DNA of 64,000 nucleotides from Hyphomicrobiales bacterium (GCA_017305665.1 JAFKKH010000017.1:186001-250000); one strand, 5' to 3'; counted from the first letter of the stretch, positions 1 to 11,200 are shown. Notes: generated by a model from the letters alone, not told the origin. A program made the numbers and translations.

Positions 1-2
1 CC

Positions 3-2258
3 GACGCCAATGAACAACGTCTGCGTGCCGACATTCGCGCGCTGCAGGCGGAATCCGACCGCTTTCGTGCGCTGCTGTTCGCGGAGCCGCAGGTTCTGAT
101 CTCCTGGGGTGCCGGTGAGAACCGTCCGCAGATCAGTGGCGACATCTCGCTGCTGACGCCGCAGGACGCCCACCAGCCACAACGGCTTCTGGCATTTGGA
201 ACCTGGCTGCCGCCGGAGCCAGCGTTGCAGATGGATCACGCGGTCGATGCGCTGCGCGACGCTGGCGAAGGTTTTCTGCTCAACCTCGTGACGTCGGCCG
301 GCCGCTCCGTGGAAGCCATGGGCCGGGCTATCGGCGGCCAGGCCATCGTACGCATCCGCGATCTCGGCGGGTTGCGCCGCGACCTCGCCGACATGACGCT
401 CCGCCACAAAAGCCTGCTCGAGGAAACCGATACGCTGCGGGCCTTCGCGGCGGCGGCCCCCTGGCCGCTGTGGGCGCGGGGCGCCGACGGCAATCTCAAC
501 TTCGCCAATGTCGCCTATGCGCGCGCCACCGAGGCCGCCAGCACGACCGACGCGATCGAGCGCAATCTCGAACTGCTCGATAGCGGCGACCGCGTTGCGA
601 TGGCGCGGGCGCTGAACGATCATGCCGCCTTCGCCTCGCGCGTGCCGATCGTGATCGGCGGCGAGCGGCGCATTTACGACGTTCATGCGCTGAAGGTCGC
701 CGGCGGCACCGCCGGCATCGCCATCGACGCCGGCGAGGCCGCAGCGCTTAGCGCGGCTCTCGTGCGCATGGCGGAAGCCCATCGCCGCACCCTCGACCAG
801 CTCTCCTCCGGCGTTGCCGTATTCGATGGCCAGCGCCGGCTCGCGTTCTACAACGACTCCTATCGCCGGCTGTGGGACCTCGACCGCGCCTTCCTCGACA
901 GCAATCCCGACGACTCCAGCGTGCTCGATCGCCTGCGCGCCGGACGCAAGCTGCCCGAGCAATCGGACTTCCGCGCCTGGAAAGCTCGGTTGCACGAAGC
1001 CTATCGCGCGGTCGAAGCGGCCAAGGATGTCTGGTATCTGCCGGACGGGCGCGCGCTCAGCATCGTCACCACGCCCAATCCGGAGGGCGGTGTCACCTAT
1101 CTGTTCGATGATGTGACGGAAAGCCTCGACCTGGCGCGACGGTACGACCGGCTCATCAACGTGCAGCGCGAGACGCTCGACAGCCTGACCGAGGCGGTCG
1201 CGGTGTTCGGCAGCAACGGCCGCGCGCAGTTGTTCAACCCCGCCTTCGCCCGGATGTGGAAACTGTCGCCCGACGCGCTTGCGGAACAGCCCCATATCGA
1301 AACCGTCGAGGGCTGGTGCAAGCCGCTCTTCGACGACGCGACGTCCTGGCTGACGATCCGCAACGCGATTACCCGTATTGACGACCGCGTCTCCGTGCGG
1401 CTCAAGCTCGAGCGCAAGGACGGCACCGTGCTCGACTGCACGACAATGCCGTTGCCCGACGGCGCCACCATGGTGACGTTCCACGACATCACCGATACCG
1501 AGAACGTGGAGCGGGCGCTGCGCGAGCGCAACGATGCGCTGGAGACCGCCGACCAGATGAAGGTCGATTTCGTGCACCACGTCTCGTACGAACTGCGCTC
1601 GCCGCTGACCACCATCATCGGCTTTGCGCATCTGATGAGCGACCCCGGCACCGGGCCGCTGACTGCGAAGCAGGCCGAGTACGTCAACTACATCACCTCG
1701 TCCACCGACGCGCTGCTCGCACTGACCAACAACATTCTCGATCTCGCCACCATCGACGCCGGCGCCATGACGCTCGAACTGGGGCCGGTGGACGTCCGCA
1801 AGATCATCGAGGCGGCGGCGGAAGGCATTCAGGACCGCCTGAGCCTCGACCGCATCGCGCTGAGGATCGACATCGACCCCCATATCGGCAATTTCACCGG
1901 AGACGAGCGTCGCATCGTTCAGGTGCTCTATAACCTGCTCGCCAATGCCGTCGGCTTCTCGCCGCCCGACGCCGAGATCACCGTGAGCGCACGGCGCACC
2001 GACCACAGCGTCAGCTTTGCCGTCACGGACCAGGGCCCCGGCATTCCGCCTGACGTCAAGGACAAGGTTTTCGACTGGTTCGAGAGTCGCGCCAACGGTT
2101 CGCGGCATCGCGGCGCGGGCCTCGGCCTCTCGCTGGTGCGCTCCTTTGTGGAGCTCCACGGCGGACGCGTGCATTTCGATTCGACCGTCAAACGAGGCAC
2201 CAGGGTCGTTTGCGATTTCCCGCTCGACCAGACCGCGCATCGCAACGCCGCGGAATGA
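3..2258 (+). CDS. divL: DivL-like PAS sensor kinase homologue (5' truncated)
   Basis: The frame is open from the first bases, so the N-terminus lies outside the window; about 751 residues are visible. Several PAS-like segments precede a kinase core. The dimerisation helix reads VSYELRSPL, with Tyr (codon 1587-1589) where normal histidine kinases have the phospho-acceptor His. This is the hallmark of DivL, which in Caulobacter binds DivK and controls the CckA-CtrA cell-cycle relay. The ATPase domain keeps an N box (NLLANAVG), G1 (DQGPGIP) and G2 (GAGLGLSL), so ATP binding looks intact. The stop overlaps the next start codon (ATGA), implying translational coupling to the tsaE fusion gene. The only uncertainty is the missing N-terminus. 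Confidence 0.88.
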   Translation, partial: DANEQRLRADIRALQAESDRFRALLFAEPQVLISWGAGENRPQISGDISLLTPQDAHQPQRLLAFGTWLPPEPALQMDHAVDALRDAGEGFLLNLVTSAGRSVEAMGRAIGGQAIVRIRDLGGLRRDLADMTLRHKSLLEETDTLRAFAAAAPWPLWARGADGNLNFANVAYARATEAASTTDAIERNLELLDSGDRVAMARALNDHAAFASRVPIVIGGERRIYDVHALKVAGGTAGIAIDAGEAAALSAALVRMAEAHRRTLDQLSSGVAVFDGQRRLAFYNDSYRRLWDLDRAFLDSNPDDSSVLDRLRAGRKLPEQSDFRAWKARLHEAYRAVEAAKDVWYLPDGRALSIVTTPNPEGGVTYLFDDVTESLDLARRYDRLINVQRETLDSLTEAVAVFGSNGRAQLFNPAFARMWKLSPDALAEQPHIETVEGWCKPLFDDATSWLTIRNAITRIDDRVSVRLKLERKDGTVLDCTTMPLPDGATMVTFHDITDTENVERALRERNDALETADQMKVDFVHHVSYELRSPLTTIIGFAHLMSDPGTGPLTAKQAEYVNYITSSTDALLALTNNILDLATIDAGAMTLELGPVDVRKIIEAAAEGIQDRLSLDRIALRIDIDPHIGNFTGDERRIVQVLYNLLANAVGFSPPDAEITVSARRTDHSVSFAVTDQGPGIPPDVKDKVFDWFESRANGSRHRGAGLGLSLVRSFVELHGGRVHFDSTVKRGTRVVCDFPLDQTAHRNAAE

Positions 2259-3778
2259 CAGCACCCACCACATTTTCGACCGCGCTCGTCAACGAAACGG
2301 CGACCGCGAATCTGATGGCTGATCTCGCGCTGCTGATCGGGCCGGGCGATGTCATCACGCTGTCCGGCGATCTTGGCGCCGGCAAGACTGCCGCCGCCCG
2401 CGCCATGATCCGCTACCTCGCCAGCGACGACACGATCGAGGTGCCGAGCCCGACGTTCACGCTGGCGCAGCAGTACGACCTGCCGCCCTATCCGCTGCTG
2501 CACGCCGACCTCTATCGGATTGCCGATCCCGGTGAGCTCGAGGAGATCGGCCTCGCGCCGCTGCCCGAAGCAACCGTGGCGCTGATCGAATGGCCGGAGC
2601 GTGCACCGGACGCATTGCCCGCCGACCGGATCGACATCGCCTTCAGTCATCGCCCCGCGCTCGGCTCGACGGCGCGCGCGGCGGAGATCACCGGCTACGG
2701 CAAAGCCGCCGCGCAGGTCGCGCGGCTCGCAGCGCTGCGTCAGTTCCTCGATGAGGCCGACTATCTCGATGCGAAACGCCAACGCATGGCCGGCGATGCC
2801 TCGACGCGGTCCTATGCCCGGCTGATCCGCAGCGACGGCAGCTTCATTCTGATGAACGCGCCGAAGCGGCCCGACGGACCTGCGATCTACGACGGCAAAT
2901 CCTACAGCGCGGCGGTGCATCTCGCTGAAGATGTGAAGCCGTTCGTTGCCATCGCCCACGGCTTGCGCGACCACGGCTTTTCCGCGCCGGCGATCCATCA
3001 CGCCGATCTGGAAACGGGATTTCTCATCACCGAGGATTTTGGCAGTGAAGGATTCGTGTCCGGCACGCCGCCGGCGCCGATTCCGGAGCGCTATCAGGTT
3101 GCCACCGACATGCTGGCAGCGCTGCATCAGCAATCGCTGCCGGACACCCTGCCGCTCGCGCCGCATCTCACCTACGCGATTCCGGGCTTCGACACCGACG
3201 CGCTGCTCGTCGAACTTGGCCTGATGCTGGAATGGTATCTGCCCGATCGCAACGTTGAACCGAGTAGCGCGCTGCGCGCGGAATTCGAGACCATGTGGCG
3301 CGAGCTGCTCGCAAAGCCGGCCGCGGCACCGAAGACATGGGTGCTGCGGGACTTCCATTCACCGAACCTGATCTGGCTGGACCAGCGCCACGACACCGGA
3401 AAGGTCGGCGTCATCGACTTCCAGGACACCGTGCTTGGTCCCGCCACCTACGATCTCGTCTCGCTGCTGCAGGACGCGCGGGTCGACGTGCCCGAGTCCC
3501 TCGAACTCGCGATGCTGACCCGGTACATGAAGGCCCGGCTGGGCTCCGGCCAGCCGTTCGATCCCGCGGGCTTCGCCGAACTCTACGCCATCATGTCGGC
3601 GCAGCGGAACACGCGGCTGCTCGGGACGTTTGCGCGACTCAACCGCCGCGACGGCAAGCCGCATTATCTGCGTCACCAGCCGCGGATCTGGACCTACCTC
3701 ACCCGCTCGCTGCCGCACCCCACCCTGTCCGCGCTCCGGACCTGGTATGAAACCCACGTCCCGCCCCCGGCGGCCTGA
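2255..3778 (+). CDS. tsaE: TsaE / AmgK-like sugar kinase fusion
   Basis: This is a 507-residue two-domain protein. Residues 1 to about 150 are TsaE (YjeE), the ATPase of the t6A tRNA-modification complex, with a Walker A GDLGAGKT at residues 38-45. The rest is an APH-fold phosphotransferase with RDFHSPNLIW as catalytic loop and DFQD as metal-binding motif. It resembles AmgK, the anomeric MurNAc/GlcNAc kinase of cell-wall recycling, and murU, which encodes the next AmgK-MurU step, lies just downstream. The ATG at 2255 overlaps the divL stop. A longer in-frame start at 2210 lies inside divL and is less likely. The fusion is usual in Rhizobiales; the sugar substrate is inferred from context. Confidence 0.9.
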   Translation: MTAPTTFSTALVNETATANLMADLALLIGPGDVITLSGDLGAGKTAAARAMIRYLASDDTIEVPSPTFTLAQQYDLPPYPLLHADLYRIADPGELEEIGLAPLPEATVALIEWPERAPDALPADRIDIAFSHRPALGSTARAAEITGYGKAAAQVARLAALRQFLDEADYLDAKRQRMAGDASTRSYARLIRSDGSFILMNAPKRPDGPAIYDGKSYSAAVHLAEDVKPFVAIAHGLRDHGFSAPAIHHADLETGFLITEDFGSEGFVSGTPPAPIPERYQVATDMLAALHQQSLPDTLPLAPHLTYAIPGFDTDALLVELGLMLEWYLPDRNVEPSSALRAEFETMWRELLAKPAAAPKTWVLRDFHSPNLIWLDQRHDTGKVGVIDFQDTVLGPATYDLVSLLQDARVDVPESLELAMLTRYMKARLGSGQPFDPAGFAELYAIMSAQRNTRLLGTFARLNRRDGKPHYLRHQPRIWTYLTRSLPHPTLSALRTWYETHVPPPAA

Positions 3779-3879
3779 AACCCGCGGTTTTTACCGCTTG
3801 TTAGCCCTCGCGGCCTAATTTCGGGGCCGGATTTTGCCGAAGATCGCATGATCGCGGTCTTCGACGACGGGAGCAGACC

Positions 3880-4203
3880 ATGGCAGCAGCAGAGCGACGC
3901 AAGGGCGAACGCGTCACCTTCGAACGCGGCTTCAACGCGCACATGATGGGCATCGACGGCACCTGGCGCCGCGAATGCACCATGGAGGACGTATCGGAGA
4001 CCGGCGCCAAACTCACCGTCGAAGGCTCCGTGGAAGGTCTGCATCTGAAGGAATTCTTCCTATTGCTTTCATCGACCGGCCTTGCCTATCGCCGCTGCGA
4101 GCTGGCCTGGGTCAACGGCGACCAGATCGGCGTCAACTTCCTGAAGCAGAACGACAAGAAGAAAAAGACCGGCCGCCGCAACGGCGCTTCCGCTGACGCC
4201 TGA
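3880..4203 (+). CDS. PilZ domain protein
   Basis: This 107-residue protein is essentially one PilZ domain. The N-terminal Arg-rich stretch RRKGERVTFER and the DVSETGAKL motif (DxSxxG) match the two c-di-GMP-binding elements of PilZ. The C-terminus is a Lys/Arg-rich tail. It probably binds c-di-GMP and acts as an adaptor, with unknown partners. A purine-rich stretch (gggagcaga) precedes the ATG. It sits alone between the tsaE fusion and murU in the same direction; the neighbours give no further hint of its target. Confidence 0.85.
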   Translation: MAAAERRKGERVTFERGFNAHMMGIDGTWRRECTMEDVSETGAKLTVEGSVEGLHLKEFFLLLSSTGLAYRRCELAWVNGDQIGVNFLKQNDKKKKTGRRNGASADA

Positions 4204-4330
4204 GGTCACGGCCGATCCGGTGCACCGTGTCATGCGTGCGTCACGCCGGGCGTCTATCGCGAGAGCGATTGATGCGATTCATGGTACAGTCCACTGAATC
4301 GAACAGCATGCGCCGGAGACGCCGCTGAGA

Positions 4331-5053
4331 ATGCCCGTGACCCCCACCAAAGCCATGGTTCTTGCCGCGGGACTCGGCCTGCGCATGCGGCCGCTGACGG
4401 ACCGGATGCCGAAACCTATGGTTCCCGTGGCCGGCAAACCGCTTCTGGATCACGTGCTCGACAAGCTCGCGGACGCCAATGTCAGCGAAGCGGTCGTCAA
4501 CGTGCATTACCTGCCCGATCAGATCATCGATCATGTGGCGCATCGCAGCCGCCCGCGCATTATTATCTCCGACGAGCGCGATCAGGTGCTGGGCACCGGC
4601 GGCGCCGTGGTGAAGGCGCTGCCGCTGCTCGGCGACGCGCCCTTCTATCATCTCAATGCCGATACCATGTGGATCGACGGCGTCCGGCCCAATCTGGCGC
4701 GGATGGCCGATGCCTTCGATCCCGCGCGCATGGACATCCTGCTGCTGATGGCGCCGACCGCGACCAGCATCGGCTATAGCGGCAACGGCGATTACGCCAT
4801 GCTGACCGACGGCGCATTGCGCAAGCGGAAAGAGAATCAGGTCGTCCCCTTCGTCTATGCTGGCGTCGCCATCATGTCGCCCGCGCTGTTCGCCGATGCG
4901 CCGACGGGCGAGTTCTCGCTGACGAAGATGTTCGATCGTGCCAATGAACGGGAACGTCTGTTCGGACTGCGGCTCGATGGCGTCTGGATGCACGTCGGAA
5001 CGCCCGACGCGGTTCAGGCTGCCGAAAAAGCGTTTCTTGTCAGCGTCGCCTGA
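4331..5053 (+). CDS. murU: MurNAc-1-phosphate uridylyltransferase family protein
   Basis: This 240-residue sugar nucleotidyltransferase begins with the signature LAAGLGLRMRPLTDRMPKPM. A GTGGA loop (residues 90s), a DTMW metal-binding segment and a C-terminal GTP motif in HVGTPDAV follow. The family transfers UMP to sugar-1-phosphates. MurU acts after AmgK in the peptidoglycan recycling route that bypasses de novo UDP-MurNAc synthesis. The AmgK-like domain encoded two genes upstream makes MurU more likely than a mannose- or glucose-1-phosphate enzyme, which is the main alternative. It is cytoplasmic, with no signal peptide. Confidence 0.82.
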   Translation: MPVTPTKAMVLAAGLGLRMRPLTDRMPKPMVPVAGKPLLDHVLDKLADANVSEAVVNVHYLPDQIIDHVAHRSRPRIIISDERDQVLGTGGAVVKALPLLGDAPFYHLNADTMWIDGVRPNLARMADAFDPARMDILLLMAPTATSIGYSGNGDYAMLTDGALRKRKENQVVPFVYAGVAIMSPALFADAPTGEFSLTKMFDRANERERLFGLRLDGVWMHVGTPDAVQAAEKAFLVSVA

Positions 5054-5135
5054 TCTCTCCGCCTGATCTTTCGGCGAATCCCTTGCCTGCCGCCGCACCT
5101 GCCATGATATGCCTGATTTCGAATCGGGATCCCTC

Positions 5136-8100
5136 ATGCGCGTCCTCAACGTCCCCGCCTCGGCACCATTTCTGCGCACCGTCATCACGGCGCTGGTCGA
5201 TGGCGAACTGATCGCGGGATTTCGACCGCGCGCGGAGCCCGAACGACTCACCGAGGCCACGCTGTATCTGCCGACGCGGCGCGCCGGCCGCATGGCGCGC
5301 GAGATTTTCCTCGACGTGCTCAATGTCGACGCCGTGATCCTGCCGCGCATCGTGGCGCTCGGCGACATCGACGAGGATGAGCTGGCGTTCGCGCAAGCCG
5401 CCTCGCCATCGGCAGAAACGCTGGACTTGACGCCCGCGCTCGACGGCCTCGCGCGCCGCCTCGCGCTCGCGCAACTCATCGAAGCCTGGGCGAAGCAGCT
5501 CAAGCCGGGCGATCCGGCGCAAGCGCCGCTCGTTCTCGGCGGCCCGGCCTCGACGCTGGCGCTCGCAGACGATCTCGCGCGGCTGATGGATGACATGACC
5601 ACGCGCGGCGTGGACTGGCGCGCACTCGACGGGCTGGTGCCCGATGCACTCGATAAGTACTGGCAGCTCACGCTCGATTTTCTGAAGATTGCCCGCGACT
5701 ACTGGCCGGCTTACTTGAAGGAGACAGGACGGATCGAACCGGCGCTGCGGCGCGACCGGCTGATCGAGGCCGAGGCTGCGCGTCTCGCCACGCATCACGC
5801 GGGGCCGGTGATCGCGGCGGGCTCCACCGGTTCGATGCCGTCAACGGCAAAACTGTTGCATGTCATCGCAAAGCTGCCGCACGGGGCCGTCGTACTGCCG
5901 GGGCTCGACACCGACCTCGACGACGACGCATGGCAACTGATCGGCGGCATCCGAGACGAGACCAGCCGCACCTTCACCTCGCCGCCTGCCGCCGGGCATC
6001 CGCAATTCGCCCTGTATGGGCTGCTCAAGCGGTTCGGCCTGTCGCGCGCAGACGTTGCAACGCTCGGCACCGCGGCAAGCCATGGCCGCGAGATGCTGAC
6101 GTCTGAGGCGATGCGGCCGTCCGATGCCACCGCGGAATGGCACACACGCCTTGCCGAGCCAGACGTGGCGAAGAAGATCGCAGCCGGTATGCAGAACCTC
6201 GCGGTGATCGCCGCGGCCAATCCCGAGATGGAGGCGCTTGCGATTGCCGCCGCCATGCGCGAGGCGCGCGAATTGAACAAGACCGCCGCGCTGGTGACGC
6301 CCGACCGCGCACTGGCGCGACGGGTGATGGCCGCGCTCGGCCGCTGGAATCTCGTCTTCGACGATTCAGGCGGCGATGCGCTCATGGATACGCCCGCTGG
6401 AATCTTCGCGCGGCTGCTTGCAGGCGCGGCCTGCAATGGCCTGGAACCGCCGACCTTACTGGCGCTGTTGAAGCATCCGCTGTGCCGGCTCGGCCGGCCG
6501 GCAGGCGGATGGTCGCGCGCGGTCGCAACGCTGGAACTCGCGATCCTGCGCGGCACCCGTCCGCCGCGGGGTTGCAAAGGATTGACTGAGGAGTTCGCCC
6601 GCTTTTGCAGCGAATTGGACAAGCTCAATCGCGGTGAAAGTTCGTCGCTGCATCGTGCCGAGCCGCGCACCAGATTGAAGCCGCACCAGTTAGATGACGC
6701 CCGCGCGCTGATCGCGGCATTGCAAAATGCGCTGGCGCCGCTCGAAGGTGATGGCACATCGCGATCCGCGGACTTCAGCGTCTTCGCGGCACGGCATCGG
6801 CAGGCAATCGAGATGCTGTCTGGCGACGAGGACGGCACAGCCGCGGCTTTCGATGGCCATCAGGGCCTCGCGCTCGCAGGCGCGTTCGACGATTTGCGCG
6901 AGGCCGGCGAGCGCAGCGGCCTTGTCGTTCAGCTCGCCGACTATCCCGATGTGTTCGAGGCCGCGTTTGGCGACCGCACCGTGCGACGGCCGCAGGCTGC
7001 GGCGGCAGCCTTGCGGATCTACGGCCCGCTGGAAGCACGTCTCACCCATTGCGACCGCATCATTCTCGGCGGTCTGGTGGAAGGCGTCTGGCCGCCATCA
7101 CCGCCAAACGATCCCTGGCTCAGCCGTCCGATGCGGCACGATCTGGGGCTCGATCTTCCGGAGCGGCGGATTGGCCTGTCCGCGCACGATTTTGCGCAGC
7201 TGCTTGGCGCCGAGGACGTCATTCTCAGCCATGCCGCCAAATCGGGGGGCGCGCCGGCGGTTGCCTCGCGGTTCCTGCACCGGCTCGAAGCGGTTGCCGG
7301 CGACGCGCGATGGAGCGCAGCGGTCGAGGCGGGCGCCAAATATGTCGGCTATGCGGAAATTCTCGATCAGCCGGACAAGGTGACCCCCGTCGCGCAGCCC
7401 GCGCCGAAGCCGCCGCGCGCGGCCCGGCCGCTGAAACTCGCGGTGACCGCGATCGAGGACTGGCTGCGCGATCCCTATACCATCTACGCCAAGTACATCC
7501 TCGGGCTTGCGCCGCTCGATGCCGTCGACATGCCCTTGTCGGCGGCCGATCGCGGCTCGGCGATCCACAACTCGCTCGGCGACTTCACGAAGCTCTATCC
7601 AATGAGCCTGCCGGACGATCCCGCCGAAGTCTTACGGGTCATCGGTGAAACAAACTTTGCACCGCTGATGGAGCGGCCGGAGGCGCGTGCGCTGTGGTGG
7701 CCGCGCTTCAAGCGCATCGCAACGTGGTTCGCCGAGTGGGAGCAGGCGCGCCGTGCACATCTCGTCAAGATCGATGCCGAGGTCGGCGGTGACATCCAGA
7801 TCCCGGTCGACGGCGAACGCAATTTCGTCTTGTCGGCGCGCGCCGACCGGATCGAACATCTCAGCGACGGCCGCTTCGCCATCGTCGATTACAAGACCGG
7901 CACCCCGCCGAGCAGCAAGCAGGTCCGGCTCGGCCTGTCGCCGCAGCTCACGCTGGAATCCGCGATCATCCGCGGAGGTGGCTTCGACGGCATTCCGGCG
8001 GGGGTCTCCATCAGCGAACTGCTGTATGTCCGGCTCAGCGGCAACAATCCGCCCGGCGATCCCCGGCCGGTCGATCTCGACAAGAGCAAGACCGAGACCC

Positions 8101-8291
8101 AAACGCCGGATCAGGCGGCGGACAGCGCGCTGGAAAAACTGCAAGCGCTGATCCGCGCGTTCGACAACGAGGAGCAAGGCTACACCTCGCTGAACCTGCC
8201 GATGTGGACGACGCGTTACGGAACCTATGACGATCTGGCGCGGATCAAGGAATGGTCGGCGGCCGGCGGATTGGGGATCGAGGAATGGTGA
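5136..8291 (+). CDS. addB: Double-strand break repair protein AddB
   Basis: This is the AddB subunit (1051 residues from this start) of the AddAB helicase-nuclease, which processes double-strand ends for RecA loading. The N-terminus MRVLNVPASAPFLRTV matches alphaproteobacterial AddB. The helicase-like half is degenerate. The C-terminus carries a PD-(D/E)XK nuclease, seen as ARADRIE followed by VDYKTG. An ATG at 5109 would add nine residues but does not resemble the family start. The stop overlaps the addA start, so the two subunits are translationally coupled. Confidence 0.93.
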   Translation: MRVLNVPASAPFLRTVITALVDGELIAGFRPRAEPERLTEATLYLPTRRAGRMAREIFLDVLNVDAVILPRIVALGDIDEDELAFAQAASPSAETLDLTPALDGLARRLALAQLIEAWAKQLKPGDPAQAPLVLGGPASTLALADDLARLMDDMTTRGVDWRALDGLVPDALDKYWQLTLDFLKIARDYWPAYLKETGRIEPALRRDRLIEAEAARLATHHAGPVIAAGSTGSMPSTAKLLHVIAKLPHGAVVLPGLDTDLDDDAWQLIGGIRDETSRTFTSPPAAGHPQFALYGLLKRFGLSRADVATLGTAASHGREMLTSEAMRPSDATAEWHTRLAEPDVAKKIAAGMQNLAVIAAANPEMEALAIAAAMREARELNKTAALVTPDRALARRVMAALGRWNLVFDDSGGDALMDTPAGIFARLLAGAACNGLEPPTLLALLKHPLCRLGRPAGGWSRAVATLELAILRGTRPPRGCKGLTEEFARFCSELDKLNRGESSSLHRAEPRTRLKPHQLDDARALIAALQNALAPLEGDGTSRSADFSVFAARHRQAIEMLSGDEDGTAAAFDGHQGLALAGAFDDLREAGERSGLVVQLADYPDVFEAAFGDRTVRRPQAAAAALRIYGPLEARLTHCDRIILGGLVEGVWPPSPPNDPWLSRPMRHDLGLDLPERRIGLSAHDFAQLLGAEDVILSHAAKSGGAPAVASRFLHRLEAVAGDARWSAAVEAGAKYVGYAEILDQPDKVTPVAQPAPKPPRAARPLKLAVTAIEDWLRDPYTIYAKYILGLAPLDAVDMPLSAADRGSAIHNSLGDFTKLYPMSLPDDPAEVLRVIGETNFAPLMERPEARALWWPRFKRIATWFAEWEQARRAHLVKIDAEVGGDIQIPVDGERNFVLSARADRIEHLSDGRFAIVDYKTGTPPSSKQVRLGLSPQLTLESAIIRGGGFDGIPAGVSISELLYVRLSGNNPPGDPRPVDLDKSKTETQTPDQAADSALEKLQALIRAFDNEEQGYTSLNLPMWTTRYGTYDDLARIKEWSAAGGLGIEEW

Positions 8292-11200
8292 AGGCCCCCC
8301 GTCCCGTTCATCCCGACGCCAGCGCGCGCCAGCAGCGGGCGTCCGATCCGGCCACATCGGTGTTCGTCTCCGCCAATGCCGGATCTGGCAAGACCCACGT
8401 GCTGGTTCAACGCGTGATCCGCCTGTTGCTCAACAACGTCGATCCGGTGCGCATCCTTTGCATCACCTTCACCAAGGCCGCCGCCGCCAACATGTCGGAG
8501 CGGGTGTTCTCCACTCTGGGACACTGGGTGACGCTCGACGACGACGCCTTGGACGCCGCGCTGCGCGATACCGGCATCGCCCGTCCGGATGCCAAGGCAC
8601 GTCAGCGCGCGCGGCAACTATTCGCGGCGGCGCTTGAAACGCCGGGCGGGTTGAAGGTGCAGACCATCCACGCGCTCTGCACGCGGCTGCTGCAGCAGTT
8701 CCCGTTCGAGGCGCGGGTGCCGGCGCGTTTCACCGTGCTGGACGAGCGCGACCAGACCGAGATGATGGAGCGCGCAAGCCTCGGCGTCATGCTGGCAGCG
8801 TCGCAAAACCCGGACAGTCCCGCTGGACGCGCGCTGCAATATGCCATGGGCGCCGCAGCCGACGTGACGTTGCGCGACGTGGTCAATCAGGCCTGCCTCA
8901 GCCGCGATCATTTCGTGGCATGGACGACGGAACGCAGCATCGAACAAGCGATCAGGGATGTGGCCGATGCCGTCGGCGTCGATCCCGATGATCGCATCGA
9001 AGATGTCGAGCGCGAGATCGTCGACGGACCTTATTTACCGCGCGCGGAATGGGACTCGCTCACCGCGGTTCTGGACACGGGCAACAAGTCCGACATTGAA
9101 CAGGCCCGTCGCCTGCGTGAGGCGCGCGCCATGGTCGGTGACGCCGCGCAGGTGGACCGCTACCTGGACGTGTTCCTGACCGGGACGTCCGAGCCGCGCA
9201 AATCCTTCGTCACCAAGAAGATCAGCGATGGCAGACCGGACATCGCCGCCATGCTCGACCGGGAATGCCAGCGCGTGATCGGGCTGCTCGACCGCCGCCG
9301 CGCGCTGAACGTCCGCGATCGCACGCAATCCCTGCTCGTCATCGCTACTGCGGTCGCCGCCAATTATCGGCGCGAGAAGCTGGAACGCGGCCTGCTCGAT
9401 TATGACGACCTGATCGACAAGACGCTTCAGATGCTGGACCAGACCTCGCCGGGCTGGGTGCATTACAAACTCGACCGCGGCGTCGATCACGTGCTGATCG
9501 ACGAAGCGCAGGATACCAGCCCGAGACAGTGGGACATCGTCGAGCGCATCATCGCGGACTTCACGTCAGGCGAAGGCGCGCGCGAGGGCGTCAAGCGCAC
9601 CATGTTCGCGGTCGGCGACGAGAAGCAGTCTATTTTCTCCTTTCAGGGCGCCGCGCCGCGCGAATTCGACGATCGGCGCCGCAAGCTGGAGCAGAAATTC
9701 CGCGACGCCGAACTACCGTTCCGCAAGGAGGACTTCATCTATTCGTTCCGCTCGGGGAAGACGATCCTCGAGTCGGTCGATCATGTGTTCCGTGACGAGG
9801 CGATCTATACCAGCATCCATGCGGTCGGCGCCCATCCGGTGCATGAATCGCTGGCCGATGCCGCCCCCGGCGTGGTCGATCTCTGGAGTCTGGAGGAGCG
9901 CGACAAGCGCGAGGAGATCGAAGGCTGGCGCGCGCCGTTCGATGCCGTCTCGGAGACCAGCCCCGAGGTCAAGCTCGCCCGCCGCATCCAGACCGAGATC
10001 AAGGCGCTGATCGCGCAGCGCACGATGACCGGCCCCATGGGCAACCGCCGCCCGCTCAGCTACGGCGATATCCTGGTGCTGGTGCGCCGGCGCGGCAATG
10101 CGTTCGACGCCATCATCCAGGCGCTCAAGCAATCCGGCATTCCCGTCGCCGGCGCCGACCGCCTCAAGCTGACCGAGCACATCGCCATCATCGACCTGAT
10201 GAACCTCGCCGATGCACTACTGTTGCCGCAGGACGATCTGGCGCTGGCAGTGGCGCTGAAGAGCCCGTTGTTCGGCCTCGATGACGACGACCTGTTTTCG
10301 ATCGCTTACAAGCGCAAGGGATCGCTGCGCGACGCGCTCGCCGACCATGCGGCCACCGACGGCAAATTCCAAAACGCCCTGAACCGCCTGAAGGCGTGCG
10401 AGAGCCGCGCGACGCAGGACACACCATTTGCTTTCTATGCGTGGCTGCTCGGCGGAGATCGAGGGCGGCTGCGCATCCTGCAGCGGCTCGGTCACGAAGC
10501 CAACGATGCGCTCGACGAATTTCTCGAACTCGCGCTGGCGTATGAGCGCAAGGCGCCCGCGTCCCTGCAAGGCTTTATGGCCTGGCTGCGCGCCGCCGAC
10601 ACCGAGGTGAAGCGCGATATGGAGATCTCGCGCGACGAAGTGCGCGTCATGACGGTGCACGGCGCGAAGGGGTTGGAGGCTTCCGTCGTTTTTCTTGCTG
10701 ACACCGTGACGTCGCCCGCCGATACCGAGCGTCTCAGTCTGATCCGGATGCCGCGCGGCAACGCGGCGCCGCACGCGGCCGGCGTCACCGTCTGGGCCGG
10801 CAGGAAGGCCGAGGATCCGCCCGCTGTGGTGAATGCCCGCGCGGCCATGATCGGGGAGACCGAGCACGAATATCGCCGCCTGCTTTACGTGGCCATGACG
10901 CGCGCGGCGGATCGGCTGATCATCGGCGGCTGCAAGCCCGGCAATCGCAAGGATGTGCGTCAGTACGCATGGTACGACCTGATCGACAAAGGCCTCGGCA
11001 ACTCCGGCCTCACGATGCGGGAGATCGAGACCCCGGCCGGGACGGTCAAGCGTTACAGCCGGCCGGGAGACACTGAACCGGCCGCTGCCGGTCAGGCCGC
11101 ACCAGCCGTGGCGGCGCGGATCGCATTGCCGCCGTGGCTGCGCACGATGGCCACGCCGGAGGCACCTTCCGATCAATTGCTACGGCCGTCCGATACGGAC

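Noticed and set aside
5109-5135. Upstream ATG for addB
   Set aside because: Adds nine residues not seen in the family; 5136 gives the conserved N-terminus. Kept as a possible alternative.
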